DNA of 64,000 nucleotides from Chitinophagaceae bacterium (GTDB lineage: Bacteria > Bacteroidota > Bacteroidia > Chitinophagales > Chitinophagaceae): contig JADKHN010000006.1 in assembly GCA_016721725.1 (NCBI GenBank), positions 930,001-994,000 on the forward strand, given 5' to 3'. Of this stretch, positions 1 to 10,900 are shown in pieces (within the stretch, counting starts at the first letter, position 1; each line of letters opens with the position of its first letter). Under the pieces are notes generated by a model. That model had not been told where the DNA came from. It saw nothing but the letters and a program-made list of their open reading frames with translations, and made no database searches. The position numbers and the translations under genes are program-made.

Positions 1-916
1 TTTCATTGGTCCGCTTGTCGTTGTCGGCCATGAACAGCTGTGCGTAACCGCTGTAACCGTTAACCGCTGTCGTATTGAGCGAGTATCCCGCATTGATCAC
101 TTTCGAAGCATAGATGATCGCCGAATCGTAATATGCGGTGGAAGTTGTCCCGTTGTAGACATTCGCATTGAGATAGATACGAGCCTGTAAAGCCCAGTTA
201 GCCGATTGATCAACACGACCATATTCAGCGGTCTTAGCAGTGGTCATTTCCGATTCAACGGCTTTCAGTTCACCCATGATGTATTTGTACAGTTCCTTAC
301 GGCTGATCTCCGGTGGTGTCTCAGTTTGTGCAATGCCGTAAGATTCCGTGATGAAGGTGGACTTTCCGAAAATATCCATCATCACCCAATAGTTGAACGC
401 ACGCAGGAAACGGATCTCCGCCCGGGTCTTTTTGATCTCGGCCGCGTCGGCACCGGTGATATTGCGGGAAGACAGTTTCTCGTCAGTTGATTCACGCAGG
501 TATTCGTTGATCAGGGTAATGTTCCAGATCGGCCTGACGTACATGCCTTTCAGGAAGGGATCGGCACTGTTAAAGCTCATGGAATGGTAGTTCTTGATGG
601 TCTGGTCATTCCAGAAACATACGGCTTCTTCAGTAGGCAGTTCCTGGCAGTTGAAGAAAGGACGAATGAACGCGATCTGCGATCCTTCATCCAGTCCCCC
701 AGAGATGTCGGGGTTTCCGGCAGGACCGGAGTTACCACCGATCGACAAGCCGCCATATATTTTGGCCAGTACGCCTTTGTAACCTGCAGGGGTCGCATAC
801 ACTTTTTCAGGTGTAAGGTCATTCTGGGGAACCAGGTCCAGTTTCTTGGCGCAGGAGGCCAGAACCATTGCCAGGACCAGCGCCGTACCTGTGTATCTGA
901 ATAATTTATTTTTCAT
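1..916 (-). CDS. SusD/RagB-family starch-binding outer-membrane lipoprotein (3' end cut by window)
   Basis: I read this gene directly from the minus strand: an ATG at 914-916 opens a frame of about 305 codons that is uninterrupted to the window edge. The product starts with a lipoprotein signal (MKNKLFRYTG..., then LASC before a Cys), followed by AKKLDLVPQND, typical of SusD mature N-termini. The rest has the helical TPR-like pattern of SusD, including RFLRAFNYWVMMDIFG. SusD proteins sit on the outer membrane as a lid over SusC and bind oligosaccharides. The gene begins 30 bp after the susC stop and should be co-transcribed with it. The C-terminal part (roughly 150-250 residues by family length) is outside the window. 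Family assignment is secure; substrate specificity for starch is inferred from the neighbouring GH13 genes. Confidence 0.93.
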   Translation of the reverse strand, partial: MKNKLFRYTGTALVLAMVLASCAKKLDLVPQNDLTPEKVYATPAGYKGVLAKIYGGLSIGGNSGPAGNPDISGGLDEGSQIAFIRPFFNCQELPTEEAVCFWNDQTIKNYHSMSFNSADPFLKGMYVRPIWNITLINEYLRESTDEKLSSRNITGADAAEIKKTRAEIRFLRAFNYWVMMDIFGKSTFITESYGIAQTETPPEISRKELYKYIMGELKAVESEMTTAKTAEYGRVDQSANWALQARIYLNANVYNGTTSTAYYDSAIIYASKVINAGYSLNTTAVNGYSGYAQLFMADNDKRTNE

Positions 917-946
917 ATAGTCAATTTAAGTTTTTTCAGTGAATGA

Positions 947-3931
947 TTAAAAGTCAAGATTGGCGCCGATGGTGAATACCCTCGGGCGTGGATAAATATT
1001 GTTATCTACCCCGCTGCTGGAGGAATTCTCCGGATCCAGGCCCTTGTACTTCGTGATCACAAATACGTTCTGTACGCTGCCTGATAAACGCAAACTGGCT
1101 TTGTTACGGATGATCTTACCGAAGTTATACCCGATGTTGATATTGTCGAGCCTCAGGAAAGAGGCGTTCTGCAGGTAATAATCGGAAAGGTATTGCTGGT
1201 TGCGGAACCCGGTATTGAGGTAATCGCGTGAACCGTTGGTCAGCAAGGCACCGTTCTGGATGGCATTCAGCACGCCGGTCCGGGAAGCATAGTTGTTATA
1301 AAGATAGTTGTTGTAAGAACCATGCGCGGCCAGTCCGAGGCTCCAGTTCTTATAGGCCACCTGGGTATTGATGCCGAACATCATGGTTGGTGCCGGATTC
1401 TTTGAATAGTAGTACTGGTCATCGGGCACGCCATCACGGTTACGGTCTTCGTAAAGTCCTTCGATGGGCAAGCCGGTTTTTGCATCATACACCTGCTGAC
1501 GGGCGTAGTAGATAAACGGTGCGTAACCCACCTGGTGAACACCGATGAAGTTACCGGTACCTCCGCTGATCCCTGAAACCGGGTTACCGGTGAAATTAGG
1601 ATCTACGATATTGGCCAGCTTGGTGATCTTTGAATTCTGGAAGGTCAGGTTGAAACCGAAATCCCAGATCAGGTCTGATTTCTTGACGGGAGTTGTATTG
1701 ATCGTGATCTCGATACCATTGTTCTCCATATTACCAATGTTCCTCAACAGGTCGATGTCGAAGTTCTGACCAGGTGCTTGTCCTACCACACTCAGCAGAT
1801 CCTTGGTCTTTTTATTGTAGAAATCCACCGAACCGGTGATCCGGTTGTTCAGGAATCCGAAATCAAGACCGATATTCTGGGTGGTTGTGGTCTCCCATTT
1901 CAGGTCGGGATAGTAACGGGTCGGGCGATAGAAATAATAGAAGTTATTACCAAACTGGTATTGGGCCGTTGAATTACTCTGGGAGTAAATGGCCTGGTAA
2001 GCATAGTTACCGATACCATCCTGCTGGCCGGTAACACCCCAACCCAAACGAAGTTTAAGGTCGGATACTTCAGAACTGTTCCTGAAGAAATCATCTTTGA
2101 GTTTCCAGGCAAGGGCCACAGAAGGGAAGTAACCCACCCGGTTGGCTTTGGAGAACCTGGAACTGGCGTCCCTCCTCAATGAGGCGGTGACGAGGTATTT
2201 ATTATCATAGGCAAAATTCAACCGGCCGAAATAAGATTCGATACGGTTCTGCTGCCTGTCGGTCGCGAATTCGGGTGTGGTTCCGGCGATGAGTTTTCCG
2301 GCCTGGCTATAAGCGGCGAAATTATATACATCGGTCTGGAACTCCTGGTATCCATGTCCGGCCAACAGTTCAAGTTTACTCTTGATGCTTTTGAATTCCT
2401 TACTGTAAGACAGGGATAATTCGTACAGGTTATTGCTTTTCTTTTGCTTGTAGTGCACATAACGGCCTGCTGTACTCTGATTGGTCACCAGTAATGAATC
2501 GATATTATCATTTCCGTCCTGGGTGGTGTTGTCCATACCCACATTTGCGAGGATATGCAGATCGGGCAGCCAGTGCAATTTATAATCCAACTGGATATTG
2601 CCGATCATCCGGTTGATGGTCTCTTTGTTATTCCTGAACTTCAGCAGGCTCAGCGGATTGGGGTTCGATGCGTTACCGTTGGTGCCCTGGGGTTTGCCAT
2701 TGGCATCCAGCCACTCGAAGTAACCACCGTATTTGTTGGTTGAATTGACTTCCTGAGTAGGATCGAAAGAAGCTGCCGCGCCAACCGCGCCACCATCAGC
2801 ATGGCGGTATTTGGTATTGGCATATTTGAAGTTGAGATTAACGGACAGGTGATCATTCAGGAATTTGGGCGACAGGTTCAGCGCCGCGGTTATCCTGTCG
2901 AACTTATCCGTGAGAAGGATACCTTCCTGGCTGGTATAACCGGCAGAAAGCCTGAAAGGCAGGACTTTCAAGAGGGCGCCGGAGGCGCTCAGGTTATTAT
3001 CAAAGCCCAGTGCAGACTGGTAGATCTTATCCTGCCAGTCGGTATTGGCCGTACCCAGTAAATTCTTATACCCGTTATTGCCGGATTTAACGGCTTCTGC
3101 ATTGACAATATTCCTGATCTCGTCACCGGTGAATACATCCACCGTCTTACCCACCATACCCATCGAGATATTGGTATTGAAATTGAATTTGATCTTGCCC
3201 CGGGTGCCTTTCTTTGTCGTAATGATCAAAACGCCATTGGTGGCCCTTGAACCATACAACGCGGTTGCGGAGGCGTCCTTTAAAACGGACATGGATTCGA
3301 TATCGTTGGGGTTGATGGTATTCAGCAGGTTTCCGCCGCCATTGATGCTGTTTCCTTCCACAGGAACACCATCGATCACGATCAGCGGGTCGTTGCTTGC
3401 ATTAAGTGAGGAAGTGTTCCGGATCCTCAGGCGGCTTCCGCCTCCGGGACTACCACCACCGCTGGTGATCTGCAAACCGGCCACCTTGCCCAGGAGCAGT
3501 TGCTCGGGCGATGCGATATTGCCTTTTTGAAAATCCTTTGAGGAGACCGAAGTCACAGAACCGGTCAGGTCACCCCTGCGCCTTGTTCCGTAAGCTACAA
3601 CGACCACTTCGTTCATCTGCTGGTTCGACTGAACCAGTTTGGCATCAACCGATGCCAGTCCGGCTGAAGGGATCTCCAGTCGGCCAAAACCGATTGAAGT
3701 GAAGACCAGGGTGGCATTGGCCGGGGCGCTGATCTTGTAAGAACCGTCGGCACCTGTTTGGGTAGCCGTTGTTGCACCTTTAACCGTTACCGTTACACCC
3801 GCGAGAGGTGAACCGTCTTTCGAATCGGTTACTTTACCGGTGATCGTATTCTGCGCAAACGCTGCCACAGAAAGCAACATCAGCGAAAAAGACACCAGCA
3901 GAATTCGGGAGATTTTTCTCATACTTCTCAT
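947..3931 (-). CDS. SusC/RagA-family TonB-dependent outer-membrane receptor
   Basis: This 994-residue protein imports oligosaccharides across the outer membrane using TonB energy. It has a signal peptide (about 1-27, ending AAFAQ), a carboxypeptidase-regulatory-like beta-sandwich (about 30-105), the SusC signature around EVVVVAYGT (108-116), a plug domain with LLLGKVAGLQI and VLKDASATALYG, and a long beta-barrel ending in an aromatic residue (GANLDF), as outer-membrane barrels do. The length is normal for SusC. A second in-frame Met at 3922 (MRKISR...) gives a cleaner signal peptide and may be the true start. The SusD gene follows after 30 bp. Two inverted-repeat operator candidates lie 50-90 bp upstream. 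Maltodextrin as substrate is inferred from three nearby GH13 enzymes. Confidence 0.96.
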   Translation of the reverse strand: MRSMRKISRILLVSFSLMLLSVAAFAQNTITGKVTDSKDGSPLAGVTVTVKGATTATQTGADGSYKISAPANATLVFTSIGFGRLEIPSAGLASVDAKLVQSNQQMNEVVVVAYGTRRRGDLTGSVTSVSSKDFQKGNIASPEQLLLGKVAGLQITSGGGSPGGGSRLRIRNTSSLNASNDPLIVIDGVPVEGNSINGGGNLLNTINPNDIESMSVLKDASATALYGSRATNGVLIITTKKGTRGKIKFNFNTNISMGMVGKTVDVFTGDEIRNIVNAEAVKSGNNGYKNLLGTANTDWQDKIYQSALGFDNNLSASGALLKVLPFRLSAGYTSQEGILLTDKFDRITAALNLSPKFLNDHLSVNLNFKYANTKYRHADGGAVGAAASFDPTQEVNSTNKYGGYFEWLDANGKPQGTNGNASNPNPLSLLKFRNNKETINRMIGNIQLDYKLHWLPDLHILANVGMDNTTQDGNDNIDSLLVTNQSTAGRYVHYKQKKSNNLYELSLSYSKEFKSIKSKLELLAGHGYQEFQTDVYNFAAYSQAGKLIAGTTPEFATDRQQNRIESYFGRLNFAYDNKYLVTASLRRDASSRFSKANRVGYFPSVALAWKLKDDFFRNSSEVSDLKLRLGWGVTGQQDGIGNYAYQAIYSQSNSTAQYQFGNNFYYFYRPTRYYPDLKWETTTTQNIGLDFGFLNNRITGSVDFYNKKTKDLLSVVGQAPGQNFDIDLLRNIGNMENNGIEITINTTPVKKSDLIWDFGFNLTFQNSKITKLANIVDPNFTGNPVSGISGGTGNFIGVHQVGYAPFIYYARQQVYDAKTGLPIEGLYEDRNRDGVPDDQYYYSKNPAPTMMFGINTQVAYKNWSLGLAAHGSYNNYLYNNYASRTGVLNAIQNGALLTNGSRDYLNTGFRNQQYLSDYYLQNASFLRLDNINIGYNFGKIIRNKASLRLSGSVQNVFVITKYKGLDPENSSSSGVDNNIYPRPRVFTIGANLDF

Positions 3932-3980
3932 AATACAAGCATTACATTTTTTAAATAATTAGCAATCTAAACGAAGTTAA

Positions 3981-3997
3981 TGTGTATTTTCTACACA
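3981..3997. promoter_or_regulatory. Candidate operator 1 of the susC promoter
   Basis: The sequence TGTGTATTTTCTACACA is a TGTGTA-N5-TACACA inverted repeat with perfect 6-bp arms, 50 bp upstream of susC. The same 17-bp layout recurs at 4005, 13521 and 17015, each time before a gene of the starch locus. A possible relaxed -7 element on the minus strand (TAATTTG, 3996-4002) falls between this site and the next. Function as a transcription-factor site is inferred from recurrence and symmetry. Confidence 0.7.
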
Positions 3998-4004
3998 AAT
4001 TAGA

Positions 4005-4021
4005 TGTGTAAAATTTACACA
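4005..4021. promoter_or_regulatory. Candidate operator 2 of the susC promoter
   Basis: TGTGTAAAATTTACACA is symmetrical over 8 + 8 bases around one central base, the most perfect copy of the motif in the window. Its centre lies 24 bp from the centre of the site at 3981, slightly more than two helical turns, which would suit two dimers on one face of the DNA. The interval 4022-4138 between it and the upstream gene is AT-rich and holds no gene; it ends in the perfect palindrome TAACCCCGGGGTTA (4128-4141), which overlaps the stop of the regulator gene. Confidence 0.7.
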
Positions 4022-4138
4022 ATTTAAGATTTTTTTTTAAAATCCAATTCTTTGTTAAATTTTTTTTACGTTTTTTCGCCAAAAAATCAACATCGTACTG
4101 CCCTCCAAGCAGTTACAACAGGGCCGGTAACCCCGGGG

Positions 4139-4894
4139 TTAAAAGTCGATCCCCACCCATTTCTTCTTTTTCTTTTCGTATTTCTCGTAGTTGAATTTAT
4201 ACAGTTTCCCCGGACGATGAGGCACATTCTGCTCCATTTCATTCACATCGATCAGGAAATCCATGGAAAAGAATTTCTTCCTGAAATTCCGGCGGTCCAT
4301 TTTGGTATCCAGGATCGCCTCATACACATTCTGCAATTCGCGGAGTGAGAATTTTTTAGGTAACAGGCTGAAAGCCAGGGGATGTTCCTGTACCCTTCGC
4401 TGCAATTGCCGGTAACTGGTCTCGAAGATCTGTTTGTGGTCGAAAGCCAGGTCAGTGATGTCGTGAACGTCGTGCCAATGCAATTCATTGTCCAGGATCT
4501 TCAGCCGGTGGTGCTGGATATTGATCAATGAGCAATAAGCTACAGTGACCACCCTGCCTGCCGGGTGACGGTTGATCTCGCCAAAGGTACTGACCTGCTC
4601 CAGGTACAGGTCATTCAATCCGGTACGCTCTTTCAAGATCCGGTAAGCGGCTGCATTGAGGTCTTCCCTGGGATCTACCAGGTCGCCCAGCAAGGACCAT
4701 TTGTCGTGAAATTTCTTCAGATCGCTCCGGATCAGCAACACTTTGAGCTTATTCTCATCAAATCCGAAGATCACGCAATCAACAGACAAGGCGATGCGGT
4801 TAATATTCTTCACCTCCGTTTGGATGGTAGAGAGCGTCTTAACGCTTTTCAACAATCGATTGGCTTCCGTACTCATACTATATAAATTATACAT
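4139..4894 (-). CDS. NrtR/AraR-like transcriptional regulator: degenerate Nudix domain plus winged helix
   Basis: A Nudix-fold domain (about residues 32-165) is followed by a winged-helix segment (about 170-240) with FSLRELQNVYEAIL and DRRNFRKKF, the pattern of NrtR-type regulators. The Nudix box is degenerate: D71-x5-E77-x7-R85-ILKERTGL. The positions normally Glu after the Arg and in the EE pair read I86 and R90, so hydrolase activity is unlikely and the domain probably senses a sugar or nucleotide-sugar ligand. Known relatives include NrtR (NAD) and the Bacteroides arabinose regulator AraR. The gene starts 6 bp after the stop of the giant amylase gene and is probably co-transcribed with it. 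An alternative start Met lies at 4876. It is the only transcription factor in the locus, so it is the best candidate for binding the TGTGTA-N5-TACACA sites; that link is inference. Confidence 0.85.
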   Translation of the reverse strand: MYNLYSMSTEANRLLKSVKTLSTIQTEVKNINRIALSVDCVIFGFDENKLKVLLIRSDLKKFHDKWSLLGDLVDPREDLNAAAYRILKERTGLNDLYLEQVSTFGEINRHPAGRVVTVAYCSLINIQHHRLKILDNELHWHDVHDITDLAFDHKQIFETSYRQLQRRVQEHPLAFSLLPKKFSLRELQNVYEAILDTKMDRRNFRKKFFSMDFLIDVNEMEQNVPHRPGKLYKFNYEKYEKKKKKWVGIDF

Positions 4895-4900
4895 GGAACA

Positions 4901-7900
4901 CTATTGTTTTACAAATGTGGCAACGGTATTCTTTCCATTTTGCTGTAACCGCAGGAAATAGGTACCATGAACCAGGTTGTTAAACTGATTATCGATCAGG
5001 AATACATATTGACCCCTGATCTGCTGCCCGGTAAATAAGGTTTGGATCAATTGCCCCTGAGCATTGATCACCGACAGGGTCACGATCCCGCTGCTGGGTA
5101 CGAAATAATCGACCCAGGCAGTCTTCAGGACAGGGTTGGGAGAAATCTTAATTCCAAGCCCGTCATAATAATTCAGGATCTGCGCATTATGTGAGATCGT
5201 ACTGAACTGGCCCGTGCTGTAATTATTGGCCGCGGCAGGTGCGCAATTCGCACTGACCCTCCAGTTATAGGAAGTACCCTGCACCAGGTTGGTCAATGAC
5301 ACTGTACCCGTGGTGACGCCATTGGCAACATTGATCCAGGTCCCTGAACTCACGGCTTTGTAATCCACGGTATAGAATAATCCCGGCACCGTATTCCAAC
5401 TGAGTACCGCTGAATTAATGGTGATATTCGTGACATTCAGCCCGGTTGCCGGAGCAGGTGTTGGAATAACATTGACATTGATCAACGCCCTGGGGCCTTC
5501 ACCACAACCATTAGACTGACTTACATAATAAGGGAATGTGCCCGCAACAGTTGTTAAAGGAACCGGTGCCGTAGAACTGCCGGTGCCTCCAACCGGAACG
5601 GTATACCATAACAGGTTGTTACCGGTCGCTGTTAAAGTGCTTGCCGGAACAAACTGACAATAAGTGACCGGGCTGGTAACCAGCGGCGGTGAGGCCAGCG
5701 GACTTACCACTACATTGATCAGGGCGCGGGGCCCTTCACAACCATTCACGGTCTGTGATACATAATATGCCGTTGTACCCACAGCCGCTGTGGAAGGGGT
5801 TGGGGCCGTGGCTGACCCGGTTCCTCCGGTTGGAACGGTATACCACCGCAGGTTGGATCCTGTTGCGGTCAAAGGAACGGCTGCCGCATTCAGGCAATAG
5901 TTGACGGGGCTGGTCACAACGGGTGCGCCAGGCAACGCATTGACCACGACCGTGATCGAGGAACGCGGACTTTCACAGGTAGCTACGGTCTGACTAACAT
6001 AATAGATCGTACTGCCAACCACCGTTGTTGATGGTGTTGGCGCGGTAGCACTTCCGGTTCCACCGGTTGCTGCCGTATACCATAGCAAATTGGAACCGGT
6101 TGCCGTCAACGGAACAGCGACACTGTTCTGGCAATAGGTGACCGGACTGGTCACAACCGGAGCTGTTGGGGTGGCTAAAATATTGACTACAATAGAAGCA
6201 CGAGGGCTTTCACAACCGGTTACCGTTTGACTCACATAATAAGTTGTGCTTCCAGGTGTGGTTGTTATTGGAGTTGGAGGGGTTGAAGATCCTGTTCCAC
6301 CTGTTGGTACCGTATACCATAAGAGGTTCGTTCCCGTTGCAGTCAATGGAACAGCGGTCGCGTTCTGACAATAGATGACCGGACTGGTAACCACAGGTGC
6401 AGAAGGTATGGCATTGACCACAACGGTGATCAGGGCACGTGGACCTTCACAACCATTCACGGTCTGGCTCACATAATAATTCGTATTCCCGACAACCGCT
6501 GTTGATGGAGTTGGTGCCGTTGAAGATCCCGTGCCACCCGTCGGCACCGTGTACCATAATAAACCCGAGCCGGTTGCGGTTAACGGAATGGCTACAGCGT
6601 TCTGGCAATAAGTGACCGGACTGGTAACACCCGGAGCTGCAGGCAAAGCGATCACATTGACCACTATGGAAGCTCTAGGACTTTCACATCCGGACACGGT
6701 CTGACTAACATAATAAGTTATACTTCCCGGTGTTGCTGTTGATGGTGTTGGCGCGGTGGAACTACCGGTACCTCCCGTTGGTACCGTATACCACAACAGG
6801 TTGGAACCGGTGGCGGTAAGTGGTACGGCCACACTGTTCTGGCAATAGACCACAGGAGATGTGACCCCCGGGGCCGCAGGGATCGCGTTCACGATCACGG
6901 TGATCGAAGCACGAGGACTCTCGCAACCATTGACCGTTTGGCTTACATAATAAATGGTGCTGCCCACCACAGCAGTTGAAGGTGTAGGGGCCGATGAACT
7001 TCCGGTACCTCCGGTTGGAACAGTGTACCAGAGCAGGTTCGTTCCGGTCGCGGTCAATGGGATCGCAACCGCGTTCAGGCAATAATTGACCGGACTGGTA
7101 ACGGTCGGTGCACCTGGTATGGCATTGACGATGACCACAATGGATGCACGCGGACCTTCACATCCGCTGACGGTCTGGCTTACATAATAAGTTGTACTGC
7201 CCACGGTCGCGGTTGATGGTGTCGGCGCTGTCGAAGAACCGGTACCGCCAGTCGGAACCGTGTACCAAAGCAGATTGGAACCGGTTGCCGTCAAGGGGAC
7301 TGCAGCCGCATTCTGGCAATAATTCACCGGACTGGTAACAGTAGGTGCACCCGGAAGCGCCGTGATATTGACGACGATGGATGCACGGGGACTTTCGCAA
7401 CCGGTCACCGTCTGACTGACATAGTAAGTGATGCTGCCCGGGGTGGCAGTAGAAGGAGTCGGCGCCGTTGAAGTTCCGGTACCTCCGGTTGGAACTGTAT
7501 ACCATAACAAGTTTGAACCCGTGGCGCTAAGCGGAACGGCAACACTATTCTGACAATAAACAACTGGTGTGGTAACTCCGGGTGCGGACGGGATCGCGTT
7601 AACGATCACCGTGATCGAAGCCCGGGGACTTTCACAACCATTTACGGTTTGACTAACATAATAAGTTGTACTACCAACGACTGCCGTTGAAGGCGTTGGC
7701 GCGGCGGCATTTCCGGTACCGCCCGTTGGAACCGTATACCATAATAAGTTTGAACCCGTGGCCGTCAAAGGCACGGCAACCGCATTCAGACAATAGTTGA
7801 CCGGGCTGGTCACGGTGGGTGCGCCGGGTATGGCATTGACAATAACGGTAATGGACGCACGAGGTCCTTCACATCCGCTGACGGTCTGGCTGACGTAATA

Positions 7901-10900
7901 GATCGTACTGCCGACAACCGCAGTTGAAGGCGTAGGCGCTGTCGCACTGCCCGTGCCGCCTGTGGGTACTGTGTACCATAATAAACTGGTACCCGTGGCC
8001 GTCAATGGAACCGCAACCGCATTCTGACAATAGTTCACCGGGCTGCTCACCCCGGGTGCAGCCGGCAAGACGGTAATATTGACCACGATCAACGCACGGG
8101 GGCTTTCACATCCGTTAGTGGTCTGACTGACATAATAATTGGTTGTACCCGGTGTAACGGTTGAAGGTGTCGGCGCCGAACCTGATCCGGTACCGCCGGT
8201 TGGAACCGTATACCATAACAAATTGGAACCCGTTGCGGTAAGCGGTATGGCTATACTATTTTGGCAATAAGTAACCGGAGTTGAAACACCGGGTGCGGCG
8301 GGTATCGCATAAACATCCACTACGATTGCCGCACGCGGACCTTCACCACAACTTTGGGTCTGGCTCACATAATAAGTGGTACTGCCAACCGCAGCTGTTG
8401 AAGGCGTAGGTGCAGTTGCGCTGCCGGTACCACCGGTGGGTACGGTATACCATAATAGATTGGTACCCGTGGCGGTCAGTGGAACCGCTACCGCGCCCTG
8501 GCAATAACTGACCGGGCTGGTCACGGTAGGCGGTGGAGTGGTAGCGGATACCGTGACAGTGATGGTGGCTCTCGGACTTTCACAACCATTCACCGTCTGG
8601 CTAACATAATATAAGAAAGTACCGATCACATTGGTCGCAGGAGTGGGTGCCGTAGCGCTTCCTGTACCACCGGTCGGAACCGTATACCATAATAAATTGG
8701 AGCCGGTTGCGGTCAATGGCACGGCAACCGCATTCAGGCAATAATTGACCGGTGTAGTGACTGCCGGCGCAGCAGGTATTGCATTTACGATCACGGTAAT
8801 TGCGGCACGCGGACTTTCACATCCCGTCACCGTTTGACTGACATAATAAGTGGTACTGCCCACAACAGCCGTTGACGGTGTTGGAGCTGTTGCAGATCCC
8901 GTTCCGCCTGTTGGAACGGTATACCATAACAGGTTTGAACCCGATGCGGTCAACGGAACGGCAACCGCATTCTGACAATAGTTCACTGGCGTTGTTACAG
9001 AAGGAGCAGACGGGATGGCGTTCACGATCACGGTTATCGAGGCACGGGGACTTTCGCAACCCGTTACCGTCTGACTGACATAATAAGTGGTACTGCCCAC
9101 AACAGCCGTTGATGGTGTAGGAGCTGTAGCAGATCCCGTTCCGCCTGTTGGAACCGTATACCATAACAGATTAGAACCCGATGCGCTCAGCGGAACAGCT
9201 ACGGCATTCAGACAATAATTGACCGGAGAGGTTACACCCGGTGCGGCTGGGATCGCATTGACGATAACGGTGATGGGCGCCCTCGGACTTTCACAACCGG
9301 TAACAGTCTGACTGACATAATAAGTTGTACTTCCCGCCACAGCGGTTGAAGGGGTCGGTGCTGTAGCGCTGCCGGTACCACCGGTGGGTACAGTATACCA
9401 TAACAAATTAGATCCGGATGCGGTCAGCGGAACGGCAACCGCGTTCAGGCAATAGTTTACCGGTGAGGTAACCGTTGGGGCTGATGGGATGGCATTGACA
9501 TTGACCGTAATGGACGCACGAGGACTTTCACAACCCGTCACGGTCTGGCTTACGTAATACGTTGTGCTGCCAACCACTGCGGTCGACGGTGTCGGAGCGG
9601 ATGCAGATCCAGTTCCGCCGGTTGGTACGGTATACCACAACAAGTTTGTTCCTGTTGCGGTCAGTGGAACGGCGACCGCGTTCTGACAGTAGGTCACCGG
9701 GCTGGTCACGCCTGGCGCTGAAGGAATGGCATTTACATTCACGGTGATGAGTGCCCGGGGGCCTTCACATCCGCTGATGGTCTGGCTGACATAATAATTA
9801 GTAGTGCCTACAACCGCCGTTGAAGGAGTTGGAGCCGTGGGACTTCCTGTTCCGCCGGTTGGCACGGTATACCACAACAAGTTAGATCCGGAAGCGGTCA
9901 AAGGAACCGCAACCGCATTCTGACAATAGTTGACCGGTGAAGTGACTCCCGGCTGGGCCGGTGTGGCATTGATGATAACGGTGATGGCTGCACGAGGTCC
10001 TTCACATCCGGAAACCGTTTGACTGACATAATAAGTTGTACTACCCGGAGCAGCGGTAGATGGAGTTGGAGCGGTGGTGCTGCCTGATCCGCCCGTTGGC
10101 ACTGTATACCAAAGCAGGTTGTTGCCGGTAGCCGTCAAAGGAACGGCAACCGCATTCTGACAATAAGTTACGGGACTGGTGACACCCGGAGCGGCAGGCA
10201 ATGCGTTGATGATGACTGTGATCGTAGCGCGAGGACTTTCACAACTGCTGACGGTCTGACTAACATAATACGTTGTACTTCCAACAACCGTTGTCGCCGG
10301 AGTGGGAGCCGTAGCGCTGCCGGTACCACCGGTAGGTACGGTATACCATAGCAGACCGGTACCGGTTGCTGTAAGTGGCACCGCTACCGCATTCTGGCAA
10401 TAGGTTACCGGAGTCGTAACGCCGGGAGCAGCAGGAGTAGCCGTTATATTCACTACGATAGCCGCTCTCGGACTTTCGCAGGAGCCAGCCGTTTGGCTGA
10501 CATAATAGGTTGTTGAACCCGGAGTAATGGTAGAAGGAGTTGGAGCCGTTGTACTTCCGGTTCCTCCCGTTGGTACCGTGTACCATAGTAAATTGGTACC
10601 TGATGCGGTCAAGGGTACAGCCACTGCATTCTGGCAATAAGTGACCGGCGTGGTTACCCCGGGAGCGGCAGGTGTAGCTGCCACATTCACTACGATCGCG
10701 GCACGAGGCCCTTCACAAGTGATCGTTTGGCTTACATAATAAGTTGTACTGCCCACTGTAGTGGTAGATGGGGTTGGCGCCGTAGGGCTACCCGTACCAC
10801 CGGTGGGGACCGTGTACCACAACAGGCCGGTACCGGTTGCCGTAAGTGGAACGGCAACTGCATTCTGGCAATAATTGACCGGTGTGGTTACCGTTGGAGC

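Noticed and set aside
5444..10891. 237-bp periodic repeats as a possible CRISPR or satellite array
   Set aside because: The period is a multiple of three, one reading frame is open throughout, and variation is concentrated at third codon positions, so the repeats are coding.
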